Source of the DNA: UBA1067 sp050874585
Lineage (GTDB): Bacteria > Verrucomicrobiota > Kiritimatiellia > RFP12 > UBA1067
Direction: 5' to 3'
Assembly: GCA_050874585.1 (NCBI GenBank)
Contig: JBNMKZ010000004.1
Location: 15,377-79,376, forward strand
Length of the DNA: 64,000 nt
The position numbers and the translations under genes were made by a program. Shown here in pieces: positions 1 through 7,612 of this stretch (the first letter of the stretch is position 1; every line of letters begins with the position of its first letter). Under the pieces are notes generated by a model. That model saw nothing but the letters and a program-made list of their open reading frames with translations, did not search any database and was not told the DNA's origin.

Positions 1-351
1 CGCGAGGATACCTATCGCTTTGCTGAAGCGGACATTCTGAAGGACATTCTGCCCACGGTGGATCACCTGTCCCTGGCCCTCGCCAATGCGAAGGATAAGG
101 ACGACGACTTCGTCAAGGGTGTCCAGCTCGTTTACGACTCCCTGCTGAAGGCTCTGAAGGAGCATGGGGCCGAGCCGTTTGATTCCGTCGGCAAGGTCCT
201 TGACCCCGAGCGGATGGAGGCGATTGCCTCTTTGCCCTCGGCGGACGTTGAAGAGGGCAAGGTGTCGAACGAGGCCAAGAGAGGATGGGTGCTGAAGGAG
301 AAGGTCCTTCGTGCCGCGCAGGTGGTCGTTTCGTCTGGCAAGCCCCAGTAA
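1..351 (+). CDS. grpE: GrpE nucleotide exchange factor, 5' end outside window
   Basis: The frame is open from base 1 to the TAA at 349-351, so the N-terminus lies upstream of the window. The visible 116 residues match the end of the GrpE dimer helix and the C-terminal beta domain: an R-E-D-x-Y-R-F stretch, then I-L-P-x-x-D-x-L at the helix end, and near the C-terminus the G-W-x-L-x-x-K-V-L-R-x-A-x-V-x-V motif. GrpE releases ADP from DnaK in the Hsp70 cycle. dnaJ follows after 21 bases, so the two are probably cotranscribed, while dnaK lies 28 kb away beside groESL. Confidence 0.93.
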   Translation, partial: REDTYRFAEADILKDILPTVDHLSLALANAKDKDDDFVKGVQLVYDSLLKALKEHGAEPFDSVGKVLDPERMEAIASLPSADVEEGKVSNEAKRGWVLKEKVLRAAQVVVSSGKPQ

Positions 352-372
352 CGGGCTCGCGAAGGTGTGGCA

Positions 373-1575
373 ATGGCAGCGCAGAAGAGAGATTATTACG
401 AGGTTCTTGGCGTCGCGAAAGATGCGACGGCGGATCAGATTAAGTCCGCCTACCGCAAGCTCGCGATGAAGTATCATCCTGACCGCAATCCCGACGACCC
501 ATCGGCCAAGGAGAAGTTCTCCGAGATTTCCGAAGCCTACGAGGTCTTGTCGAATGCCGAGAAGCGTCAGCGGTATGACCAGTTCGGCCATCAGGGCGTG
601 AACTTCGGGCCGGGAGGCTTTGACTTCAACCGCGATTTCTCGCATTTCCAGGATGTGGACTTGGGTGATATCCTCAATTCCTTCTTTGGTGGCGGGGCTT
701 CATTCGGAGGTGGCGGCGGATTCTCCAGCTTCTTTGGCGGTGGCGGCGGCCGTGCGCGTCGTGCCGACCCAGAGGGACCGCGCCGTGGGGATGACCTCAC
801 CTATCGGTTGGACATTGATTTTGACGAGGCGATTTTCGGCAGTGAGCGGACGATTGACCTGACGATTCCGGGGCAGTGTCCCGATTGTCATGGTACGGGC
901 GCGGCGGCTGGTTCGAAGCGCGTCGTTTGCAAGACCTGCCAGGGGCGTGGCTCGATTGTCGCTGGGAGTGGATTCTTCCAGGTTCGGCAGACATGCCCGA
1001 CATGCGGTGGTGAAGGCTCAATTATTGAGAAGCCCTGCAAGAAGTGCCGCGGAACGGGGCAGGTTGCGACGCCGTCGCACATTTCCCTGAAGATTCCGGC
1101 GGGTGTCGACACGGGTTCGCGCCTGCGCCTTGCTGGCAAGGGTGCCGCCGGTTTGCGCGGCGGTGAAAATGGCGACCTTTACGTGCTACTGAACGTTCGC
1201 GAGAGCGATCTCTTTGAGCGTGACGGTCAGGACTTGTTTGTTGATGTGCCGGTTTCGCCCATTGTCGCCGCCCTCGGCGGGACGATTGACGTGCCGACTC
1301 CAGACGGCGCGGCGCGGCTGAAGATTCCTGCGGGAACTCCCAATGGCAAGACGTTCCGCCTGCGCGGCAAGGGTGTGCCGAGCCTTCGCGGCGGATTCGC
1401 CGGCGACTTGGACGCACGCGTCGTCTTCGAGGTCCCGGCGAATCTTGATCGCAAGCAGAAAGCCGCGCTTGAGGAGTTCCAGAAGTTGGCGACATCAAGC
1501 ACGTTCCCTGAAGCGAGTTCGTTCACGAACAAGGTAAACGTTTTCTTCGCGCACAAGAAGAAACTCGGCAAATAG
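373..1575 (+). CDS. dnaJ: Chaperone DnaJ (Hsp40)
   Basis: This is a 400-residue co-chaperone that stimulates the DnaK ATPase and delivers clients. The J domain spans about residues 5-70 with HPD at 35-37. A Gly/Phe-rich linker follows (about 75-125). Four CxxCxGxG zinc motifs lie at about 155-225 (CPDCHGTG, CKTCQGRG, CPTCGGEG, CKKCRGTG), and the C-terminal client-binding domains complete a canonical class I DnaJ. I chose ATG 373 because GAAGG at 361-365 sits 7 bases upstream; an in-frame GTG at 367 would be too close to it. The gene follows grpE. Confidence 0.97.
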   Translation: MAAQKRDYYEVLGVAKDATADQIKSAYRKLAMKYHPDRNPDDPSAKEKFSEISEAYEVLSNAEKRQRYDQFGHQGVNFGPGGFDFNRDFSHFQDVDLGDILNSFFGGGASFGGGGGFSSFFGGGGGRARRADPEGPRRGDDLTYRLDIDFDEAIFGSERTIDLTIPGQCPDCHGTGAAAGSKRVVCKTCQGRGSIVAGSGFFQVRQTCPTCGGEGSIIEKPCKKCRGTGQVATPSHISLKIPAGVDTGSRLRLAGKGAAGLRGGENGDLYVLLNVRESDLFERDGQDLFVDVPVSPIVAALGGTIDVPTPDGAARLKIPAGTPNGKTFRLRGKGVPSLRGGFAGDLDARVVFEVPANLDRKQKAALEEFQKLATSSTFPEASSFTNKVNVFFAHKKKLGK

Positions 1576-1583
1576 CCGTTTAC

Positions 1584-1665
1584 GCACCTGTGGTGGAATG
1601 GCAGACACGGTGGATTTAGGTTCCACTGCCTCGGCGTGGGGGTTCGAGTCCCTCCAGGTGCACCA
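1584..1665 (+). tRNA. tRNA-Leu (anticodon TAG)
   Basis: An 82-nt cloverleaf with a 7-bp acceptor stem (GCACCTG / CAGGTGC), discriminator A and encoded CCA at 1663-1665. The anticodon stem GTGGA/TCCAC holds the loop TTTAGGT, giving anticodon TAG (reads CUA). The T-arm GGTTCGAGTCC is intact. It starts 8 bases after the dnaJ stop and may be read from the grpE-dnaJ promoter. Confidence 0.95.
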
Positions 1666-1672
1666 CTTTGAG

Positions 1673-1709
1673 TTCTCCGCCTATTTGATGGCGGAGAATT
1701 TCTTTTTGT
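1673..1709 (+). terminator. Rho-independent terminator after tRNA-Leu
   Basis: A 9-bp stem (TTCTCCGCC at 1673-1681 with GGCGGAGAA at 1690-1698) closes an 8-base loop and is followed by a T-rich run to 1709. It probably ends the grpE-dnaJ-tRNA-Leu transcript. Confidence 0.85.
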
Positions 1710-2285
1710 TGTTCTTGTAGTCACATTAGTCCGTCCGTCGCGGGAGTGAGACTCTTTTGGTCGTCAAACCGACCATGTGTGGTGTGGCATTCCTATCTTG
1801 CGGTGGCGTGGCAGTTGCGCAACTGGAACTTCTTCGGATTGCAAGTGGAACACGCCGGAGTCGCGTCCCCCTCGCGTACGCGTGCGCGGTCTATTTATAT
1901 TCCCGTCTACGTCTAAGTGCCGCGCGGCCGCGAGGTCTGGAGGACCGTGTCGAGGGGCTGAGCGTCCTGAGGAAGTGGAACAGTCCGACGGAACGATACT
2001 CGTTGAAAATCATTTATAAAATATGACAATCCCCATTGACTGTGAATCAAGAAATGTGCTATCATTTAGACATTATGACGAACTTACGGAGATTGGCGGG
2101 GGATTCGGGCGGCATCAGATGTCCGCCTCAGGCGCACGGATGGGTGCGCCACTCATTGCCTGTCCTCTCGCTCGACTTGGGTTGGGTGTCAGAACGAAGA
2201 CTGAACCAACCAAGAGGTCGTGCGGTGTGGGAAGCGTAGGTCGGGGTAGAGACATTGATAAACTGAAAGACTAAGGGAGAAACAG
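1710..2285. other. Intergenic stretch, no gene recognised
   Basis: Two overlapping open frames here (about 1757-2026 and 2023-2274) have no family signature, no convincing ribosome site and an arginine-rich composition typical of chance frames in GC-rich DNA. I see no strong repeat or structured RNA. The end of the stretch holds the ribosome binding site AGGGAGA (about 2273-2279) of the next gene. Confidence 0.6.
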
Positions 2286-2651
2286 ATGTTTTGTATCGAA
2301 TGTGGTGCACCAATGGACGAGGGTGCGGAAATCTGTCCGGCGTGTGGTGCGGTCGTTGTTCTCGGTCGTCGAGAGAAGGCAGACGGCTTTCAGATGGAGG
2401 ACGACGATGCAAGGCCGCTTGACAACAGTCCAGATCCGCTGGCCTTTGGGATTGCGAACTTGATCTTGTGGATCGTACCCGCCATCGGCTTGCCTGTTTC
2501 CGTCGTCGGAATGGTGATGAGTGCCAGACGAAGGAAAAGCGTCAGCCTGTTCCTGTGCATCGTTGGCGTTGTGTTTTCGCTGGTGAATGCGATCGCCGGT
2601 GCTGTCATTGGCGGCAAGCTGGGCATCGCAATTGGCTTTCTGCTACTTTAG
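2286..2651 (+). CDS. Zinc-ribbon membrane protein of unknown function
   Basis: A 121-residue protein. Residues 1-20 hold a CxxC...CxxC zinc ribbon (CIEC at 3-6 and CPAC at 17-20), and a short acidic linker runs to about residue 50. Two hydrophobic segments follow (about 54-76 and 84-118) separated by a basic turn, resembling the zinc-ribbon plus DUF4190-type layout. AGGGAGA lies upstream of the ATG. Such proteins usually sit in the inner membrane with the ribbon in the cytoplasm. The function is unknown and no operon partner is evident. Confidence 0.75.
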   Translation: MFCIECGAPMDEGAEICPACGAVVVLGRREKADGFQMEDDDARPLDNSPDPLAFGIANLILWIVPAIGLPVSVVGMVMSARRRKSVSLFLCIVGVVFSLVNAIAGAVIGGKLGIAIGFLLL

Positions 2652-2710
2652 TTCTTCCTGCGGGCCTGTTTTGCCGCGTATGCGCGCTTTGATTTTCTTT
2701 CAGACCCCCA

Positions 2711-2740
2711 TTGACGGCGTGGCGCGGGAAATGATATACT
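2711..2740 (+). promoter_or_regulatory. Sigma70-type promoter for tRNA-Cys
   Basis: TTGACG at 2711-2716 and TATACT at 2735-2740 are 18 bp apart. The predicted start lies a few bases before the tRNA 5' end at 2756. Confidence 0.8.
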
Positions 2741-2755
2741 ATCAACCACTTGACC

Positions 2756-2829
2756 GGTGGGATGGCCGAGCGGTTAGGTAGCGGACTGCAAATCCGCTTA
2801 CAGCGGTTCAACTCCGCTTCCCACCTCCA
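2756..2829 (+). tRNA. tRNA-Cys (anticodon GCA)
   Basis: A 74-nt cloverleaf with acceptor stem GGTGGGA / TCCCACC, discriminator T and encoded CCA at 2827-2829. The anticodon stem GCGGA/TCCGC closes the loop CTGCAAA, anticodon GCA. The U73 discriminator is the known cysteine identity base. Confidence 0.95.
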
Positions 2830-2846
2830 ATCTTCAAAGTGAGAAC

Positions 2847-3404
2847 ATGATCGCAACTTGGGGCCTGATTCTCGGTTTACCGCTCCTCGCCTTTGGCGGG
2901 GGTTCGCTTCTTTTGAGCGGTCGAATGTCCCGTTTTATTGACTGGTTTGAGACTTCCCGCGCTGTTGCCGTGCTTCTGACGGTCGTCGCTTGGTTTTGGA
3001 CGGCGTACGAGTGCGACACGATTGGAATTGACGTTTTCGACATGATTCTCAAGCGTTTTCCCGGTGAAGTCTGGATTTTGGCGGCGGTGCTGTCGTTCCT
3101 GACCGTGGTTTGGATGCCCAAGAACTTGTCCGTCCGGGCCTTGACGGGCATCCTGATGCTGATACCGGCTGAACTTTTCAAGGTGACGCGGTTGCTCCTG
3201 CCCGAGAGCGGTGCCGCGCCTGTGCACCTTTTCGTGGTGACGGCCTATATTGGGGCCGTTCTCGGAATGTATGGTATGTTCTACCCCTGGCGGCTTGAGC
3301 GCGGGATGCGCTGGTTCCAGTCCTCGCCCCTTCGGCTGAAGGCGTTGGGGCTTGTGTGCGCGGTCTGGGGGCTTGGTCTTCTCCTCATCGGTTTTTCGAT
3401 ATGA
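2847..3404 (+). CDS. Six-helix membrane protein of unknown function
   Basis: A 185-residue, very hydrophobic protein with about six membrane segments (roughly residues 3-25, 40-58, 74-93, 97-117, 127-150, 160-184). I recognise no family motif. Its TGA overlaps the ATG of the Na/Pi symporter gene in an ATGA arrangement, so the two are translationally coupled and this product may be an accessory of phosphate or ion transport; that role is inference. It starts 17 bases after tRNA-Cys and probably shares its promoter. Confidence 0.75.
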   Translation: MIATWGLILGLPLLAFGGGSLLLSGRMSRFIDWFETSRAVAVLLTVVAWFWTAYECDTIGIDVFDMILKRFPGEVWILAAVLSFLTVVWMPKNLSVRALTGILMLIPAELFKVTRLLLPESGAAPVHLFVVTAYIGAVLGMYGMFYPWRLERGMRWFQSSPLRLKALGLVCAVWGLGLLLIGFSI

Positions 3405-5101
3405 AAGATATTCTTCTGATCCTCGTGACGGTTTGCGGAGGCCTTGGCCTCTTCCTGTTGGGGATGAAGCATCTTTCGGAGGGGCTGCAGGCGACGGCGG
3501 GCGGCGGCTTGCGCAAGTTCATGTCCCATGCGACGAGCCGACGGCTTGTGGGCGTTGGGACGGGCATCATCTCGACGGTCATCGTCCAGTCGTCCTCAAT
3601 CATCACGGTGATGCTCGTTGGCTTCGTCTCGACGGCCCTACTGACGTTGCCGCAGGCGATAAACGTGTTGATTGGCGCGAATATCGGCACAACGGCGACG
3701 ATTTGGATTATCGCCTACGCGCCGGATCCCCAGGTTCTTGGTTTCATTGGCATCGCGCTTGGCGGCGCGATGTATTTTTTCTTGCGCGGCGAACGCGTCC
3801 ATAACCTCGGTCTGACGGTCATCGGCCTTGGGCTGGTCTTCTTGGGCCTTTACTTCATGTCGAAGGGCGTCATGCCGATTCGCGAGAATCCCGAGATTGC
3901 GAAAGTCTTCACGTCCATGAGCTGTGAGACCATCCCGGGTGTGCTGCTGGTTGCCTTCGCGGCGATGTTGCTGACGGCGGTCATCCAGTCCTCGGCGGCG
4001 ACGATTGCGATTGCCATGACGCTGGCGGCCCAGAAGTTGATTACCTACGAGGTGGCGATTGCCGTGCTGTTCGGGGCGAACATCGGCACGACGGCGACGG
4101 GGTGGATCGCGGCGATCGGCGGCACGGCGGATGCGCGGCGGACGGCGCTGGCGCATACGCTGTCCAACATCATCGGGTCGATTGTGTTTCTGCCGTTGTT
4201 CCCCCTGTTCGTGAAGGGCGGGCAGATGCTCTTTCCGAACTGGAATGTTGCCGAGACGATGATTGTGTCGGGGCATCCGGCACAAGTCCTGACGCACATC
4301 ATGGCACCCATTGCCGTGACGGATACGATTTTTGCTGTTTGCCGTGGGGTGTTGCTTTTTCCATTTGTGAAGCCTTTTGCGCGTTTGATTGAGTTTTTGG
4401 TCAAACAGCCGGAGAATGAGAAGCCGCACCTGTCGGCACTGAAGGTCGGTGCGCGTCTCTCGCCCGTCATCGCCTGCGACCAGGCCCTGTTGGAGGTCCA
4501 GTTCATGCGCAAGAGCAATCTTGAGTTGCTGGACTGTGCGCGGCAGGTCATCGCCGGCACAAGCGACGAGGAGATGGAGAATCACATCATCCATCGCGAG
4601 GACATTCTGGACAACGTGCAGCGCGAGGTGACCGAGTTCCTTGGTGGGATTATGACGAAGCGCCTCGGATGGGATGTCGCGGAACGGGCGCGGCGGCTCC
4701 TGCGCATTACGGACGAGTTGGAGTCCGTTTCGGACGAATCGGCGGCGATTCTGCGTGTCGTTCGTCGATTCAGGACGCGCAAGCAGCGGATTTCAGAGGC
4801 TTCGGTGGCCGTTCTCCTCTCCGTCCACGACCGTGTGAATGCGTTCGCCGAGAAGGTTTCTCCCTGGATTTGTTCGCCGCGTGTGCCGATTGACGTGGAG
4901 GCCGTCCAGGCGGAGTCGCGGGAGATTCACGAGTTTATCCGCGAGTGCCGTCGGACGCAGCTCGGACGCATCGGCTCGGACGACCCGGAGTCCCCGTTGC
5001 GCGTTCTGGGTGAGTTGGATGTTATCAATGCCTATGAGCGCATTCGGGCCTATTATCTGAACATTGCCGAGACGCTGGCGGGCGGGAAAGTCGCCAAGTG
5101 A
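3401..5101 (+). CDS. Na/Pi cotransporter family protein with PhoU-like tail
   Basis: A 566-residue protein whose first 350 residues form the duplicated NptA/PNaS transport domain. Each repeat carries the glutamine-serine signature (QSSS near residue 65, QSSA near 205) and a GANIGTT motif (near 90 and 225). The C-terminal 200 residues are helical and resemble a PhoU regulatory domain. It should import inorganic phosphate with sodium, or act as a phosphate-sensing transporter. I chose ATG 3401 because translation upstream of it runs inside the previous gene, and the ATGA overlap fits coupling. Confidence 0.9.
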   Translation: MKDILLILVTVCGGLGLFLLGMKHLSEGLQATAGGGLRKFMSHATSRRLVGVGTGIISTVIVQSSSIITVMLVGFVSTALLTLPQAINVLIGANIGTTATIWIIAYAPDPQVLGFIGIALGGAMYFFLRGERVHNLGLTVIGLGLVFLGLYFMSKGVMPIRENPEIAKVFTSMSCETIPGVLLVAFAAMLLTAVIQSSAATIAIAMTLAAQKLITYEVAIAVLFGANIGTTATGWIAAIGGTADARRTALAHTLSNIIGSIVFLPLFPLFVKGGQMLFPNWNVAETMIVSGHPAQVLTHIMAPIAVTDTIFAVCRGVLLFPFVKPFARLIEFLVKQPENEKPHLSALKVGARLSPVIACDQALLEVQFMRKSNLELLDCARQVIAGTSDEEMENHIIHREDILDNVQREVTEFLGGIMTKRLGWDVAERARRLLRITDELESVSDESAAILRVVRRFRTRKQRISEASVAVLLSVHDRVNAFAEKVSPWICSPRVPIDVEAVQAESREIHEFIRECRRTQLGRIGSDDPESPLRVLGELDVINAYERIRAYYLNIAETLAGGKVAK

Positions 5102-6321
5102 TGAAGCGGCACCTGATTGGCATTGGGGGCGTTGGGATGAGCGCCCTTGCGACGACACTCGTTCGCCTGGGCGAGCGGGTGACGGGGGCGGATCGCAACC
5201 TGTCGACGAAGAACATCACCTTCCTGCGTTCCATTGGCATTGCGTGTTTTCCGGATGACGGGAGTGGGGTGGATGCCGAGACGGGTGAGGTGATTGTCTC
5301 GACGGCGATTGAGGCGGACAATCCAGGACTTCGTCGGGCGAGGGAACTTGGAATCCCCGTTGTCCATCGGGCGAAGGCCCTTGCATCCGCCCTGTCCGGG
5401 CATCGGCTCGTGGCCGTTGTTGGGACGTGCGGCAAGTCGACGGTGACGGCGATGCTTGGGCACATCCTCGTCCAGTGTGGATTCGACCCGTTTTGCGTCA
5501 ATGGCGCGAATGTGCCCGGATGGGAAGGGGCCGTCCGCGTGGGGTGCGGCGACTATGCCGTTGCCGAGGTCGATGAAAGCGACCGATCCCTGGTCGCGTT
5601 CCATCCCTACGCGGCGATTGTCACGAACGCCAGTGCCGACCACTACTCGAAGGCAGAGATGGACCAGGTCTTTGACGCGTTCATCGAGGGTCTCCCGGGG
5701 CCGGTCGTGGACGGTCGGGTTCGGCTTGGTGAGGCGGATGTCTCGATACCGGGGCTGCACAATCGGCACAATGCGTGGCTGGCGTTGCGCATGGCGGTCG
5801 CCCTCGGGTGCGACGAATCCGCCGCGCGCGAGGCGTTGCGCCATTTTGGCGGGGTCGAGCGGCGTCTTCAGCGGTATGGAACGTGCGTTTATGACGATTA
5901 TGCGCACAATCCCGAGAAACTGCGGGCCATGTGGACGACGCTGGCGGAGGCGTATCCGGGCGGCGTGTGCGTCGTTTGGCGGCCCCATGGGTATGCGCCG
6001 CTTCGGAAAATGCTGGATCCGCTGGTTGAGATGTTCGCCGAGGTCGTCCGTCCACAGGACAAGCTTCTTCTTTTGCCCGTGTACGATGCGGGTGGAACGG
6101 CCGATCGCTCGATTCAGTCGGATGCGCTCGCTGCACGGCTGGGGGATGGAATTTGCGAGCAGGTTGCCGATTTAGAGGGGGCGTATGCGTGGATTCGGCA
6201 GAATCGCGCTGCATTTGCCGCGTTTGCGACGTGCGGTGCGCGGGATCCCGACTTGCCGTCTCTTGCCGCACGAATTGCCGCGCTGGTGGACGGGCCCAAG
6301 ATTGCCCCTTCTTTCGTGTAG
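5101..6321 (+). CDS. MurC-like Mur ligase
   Basis: A 406-residue ATP-dependent Mur ligase most like UDP-N-acetylmuramate-L-alanine ligase. The N-terminal Rossmann motif GIGGVGMS is followed by the central ATPase domain with P-loop GTCGKST, and then VDESD and TNASADH. The C-terminal domain has DDYAHNP and RPHGYAP. Typical MurC is about 450-490 residues with GTHGKTT, so this copy is short and has Cys in place of the P-loop His. It overlaps the transporter gene by one base (TGATG). It may be the housekeeping MurC or a divergent paralogue. No other cell-wall gene is nearby. Confidence 0.85.
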   Translation: MKRHLIGIGGVGMSALATTLVRLGERVTGADRNLSTKNITFLRSIGIACFPDDGSGVDAETGEVIVSTAIEADNPGLRRARELGIPVVHRAKALASALSGHRLVAVVGTCGKSTVTAMLGHILVQCGFDPFCVNGANVPGWEGAVRVGCGDYAVAEVDESDRSLVAFHPYAAIVTNASADHYSKAEMDQVFDAFIEGLPGPVVDGRVRLGEADVSIPGLHNRHNAWLALRMAVALGCDESAAREALRHFGGVERRLQRYGTCVYDDYAHNPEKLRAMWTTLAEAYPGGVCVVWRPHGYAPLRKMLDPLVEMFAEVVRPQDKLLLLPVYDAGGTADRSIQSDALAARLGDGICEQVADLEGAYAWIRQNRAAFAAFATCGARDPDLPSLAARIAALVDGPKIAPSFV

Positions 6322-6498
6322 GTCCATTAGATTTTACAAGTCTCAAGGTCCTGCGGTGGAGGGCTTTTCAGCCATGGGGCAGTCGTTTTCACGCCGAGCC
6401 GCCGAACCGCAAGGGAAATGAACCACGGCGGATCTTTCCACTTTTGCCGCCCCATTTGGTTGTGCAGTTTTTCCTATTCGAAAATGCCGCGTTCGTCC

Positions 6499-6528
6499 TT
6501 GACTTTCGGCGGCGAAAAGCGGTATAAT
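6499..6528 (+). promoter_or_regulatory. Promoter of the V-ATPase operon
   Basis: TTGACT at 6499-6504 and TATAAT at 6523-6528 with an 18-bp spacer. The -10 is preceded by GG (extended-like). The start would be near 6535, leaving a leader of about 26 nt that contains AGGAG at 6550-6554, a conventional ribosome site for the ATG at 6561. Confidence 0.85.
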
Positions 6529-6560
6529 CACTTCCAATCATCCCGCATTAGGAGATTGAA

Positions 6561-7130
6561 ATGGCAGAAGACGTGCAGAGTTTGCTTGAGAAGATTAACC
6601 GCGAAGGCGTCGAAAAGGCGCAGGCGACGGCGGATGGAATCATCGCCGAGGCGAAAAAGCGCGCGGCGGAAATCGTGAAGTCCGCGAATGAGGAGGCCGC
6701 CCAGGCCAAGGCTGCGTCCGAGAAGGCGGCGGCGGATTATGCGGCGCGCGCGGCGGAGACGATCCGCCAGTCCGCTCGCGACACGGTGCTCAAGGTCGAG
6801 TCCGCCGTGACGGCTCTCCTTGAAAAGTTGCTGGCGAAGGACGTGGATCGTGCCTTGGCCGAAGAGAAGACGGTCGTTGCGCTGGTTGCCGAGGCGGTCA
6901 AGGGCCTGACGGGTCCGGCGGAAGTCGCCGTTCCCGCGAAGCTCGCCCCGGCCCTGAAGGCCCAGTTGGCCGCGCAGACGAACCTGACGGTCGTCATGGA
7001 CGAGACGCTCGGAACGGGATTCTCGGTGAAGACCGATGGCGGGCGCGTTGAGCATGCCTTTACGGGTTCCGTCCTGACCGAAGAACTGGCGCGTCGGCTG
7101 CGTCCCGACCTTGCGAAGTTGGTGAAATGA
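6561..7130 (+). CDS. atpE: V-type ATP synthase subunit E
   Basis: A 189-residue protein with a long Ala/Glu/Lys-rich N-terminal helix (about residues 1-80) and a compact C-terminal domain, the layout of the peripheral-stalk E subunit that links the A3B3 head to the membrane sector. It is the first gene of the operon E, DUF2764, A, B, an order known from bacterial V-ATPase loci. It overlaps the next gene by 4 bases (ATGA). Sequence identity alone is weak for this family, and the neighbours make the call. Confidence 0.88.
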   Translation: MAEDVQSLLEKINREGVEKAQATADGIIAEAKKRAAEIVKSANEEAAQAKAASEKAAADYAARAAETIRQSARDTVLKVESAVTALLEKLLAKDVDRALAEEKTVVALVAEAVKGLTGPAEVAVPAKLAPALKAQLAAQTNLTVVMDETLGTGFSVKTDGGRVEHAFTGSVLTEELARRLRPDLAKLVK

Positions 7131-7612
7131 GCGTTGACTACATTGTCTCAAGCCTTCCGGTGCTGGCGTTTGACCAGCCCGCGCCCTTGACATGGGCGAG
7201 ATTCGTCGAGGCCTGCGGGGGGGGCGAAAAAGTGCCGCGCCCGCGCACTTGGACTGATTTGGAGACCCAGTTGCGCAATGCGGTCGCCGAGGCGCGCGGC
7301 GGTGAACGCTACAAGCGTCCGGCGGAGGGCTGTTCGCTCTACTGGAAGAATCGCGTCCTCGCGTGTTTCCAGGAAAAGGACATTGCCCGGCGCGACGAAT
7401 TGCTGGATCGCGTGTGGTGGGATGCCGCCGGTGAGCTGACGGCGCTCGCCTCGCCGCTTGGCAGGGGTGCGCTGGCGACATATGCGGTGCGCTTGGAGAT
7501 TGCCCTTCGGCGTACGCGCATCTCGCGTGAGAAGGGGAACGAGGCATTTGACCGGCTGACCGCCGAGACGAAGCGGTCGCCCGAAAATCTTGAAACGGAG
7601 AAAGAAGCATGA
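7127..7612 (+). CDS. DUF2764 family V-ATPase-associated protein
   Basis: A 161-residue soluble protein beginning with the D-Y-I-V-S-S-L-P-x-L-x-F pattern of DUF2764, a family found between subunits E and A in bacterial V-ATPase operons (Bacteroidota, Chlamydiota and relatives). Its length is that of a small helical adaptor and it may replace the stalk subunit C; that role is inference. Start and stop overlap the flanking genes by 4 bases each, so it is translationally coupled to atpE and atpA. Confidence 0.85.
   Translation: MSVDYIVSSLPVLAFDQPAPLTWARFVEACGGGEKVPRPRTWTDLETQLRNAVAEARGGERYKRPAEGCSLYWKNRVLACFQEKDIARRDELLDRVWWDAAGELTALASPLGRGALATYAVRLEIALRRTRISREKGNEAFDRLTAETKRSPENLETEKEA

Noticed and set aside
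1757..2274. Two open frames after tRNA-Leu
   Set aside because: Composition is arginine-rich and frame-shifted between overlapping copies, with no ribosome site or family.
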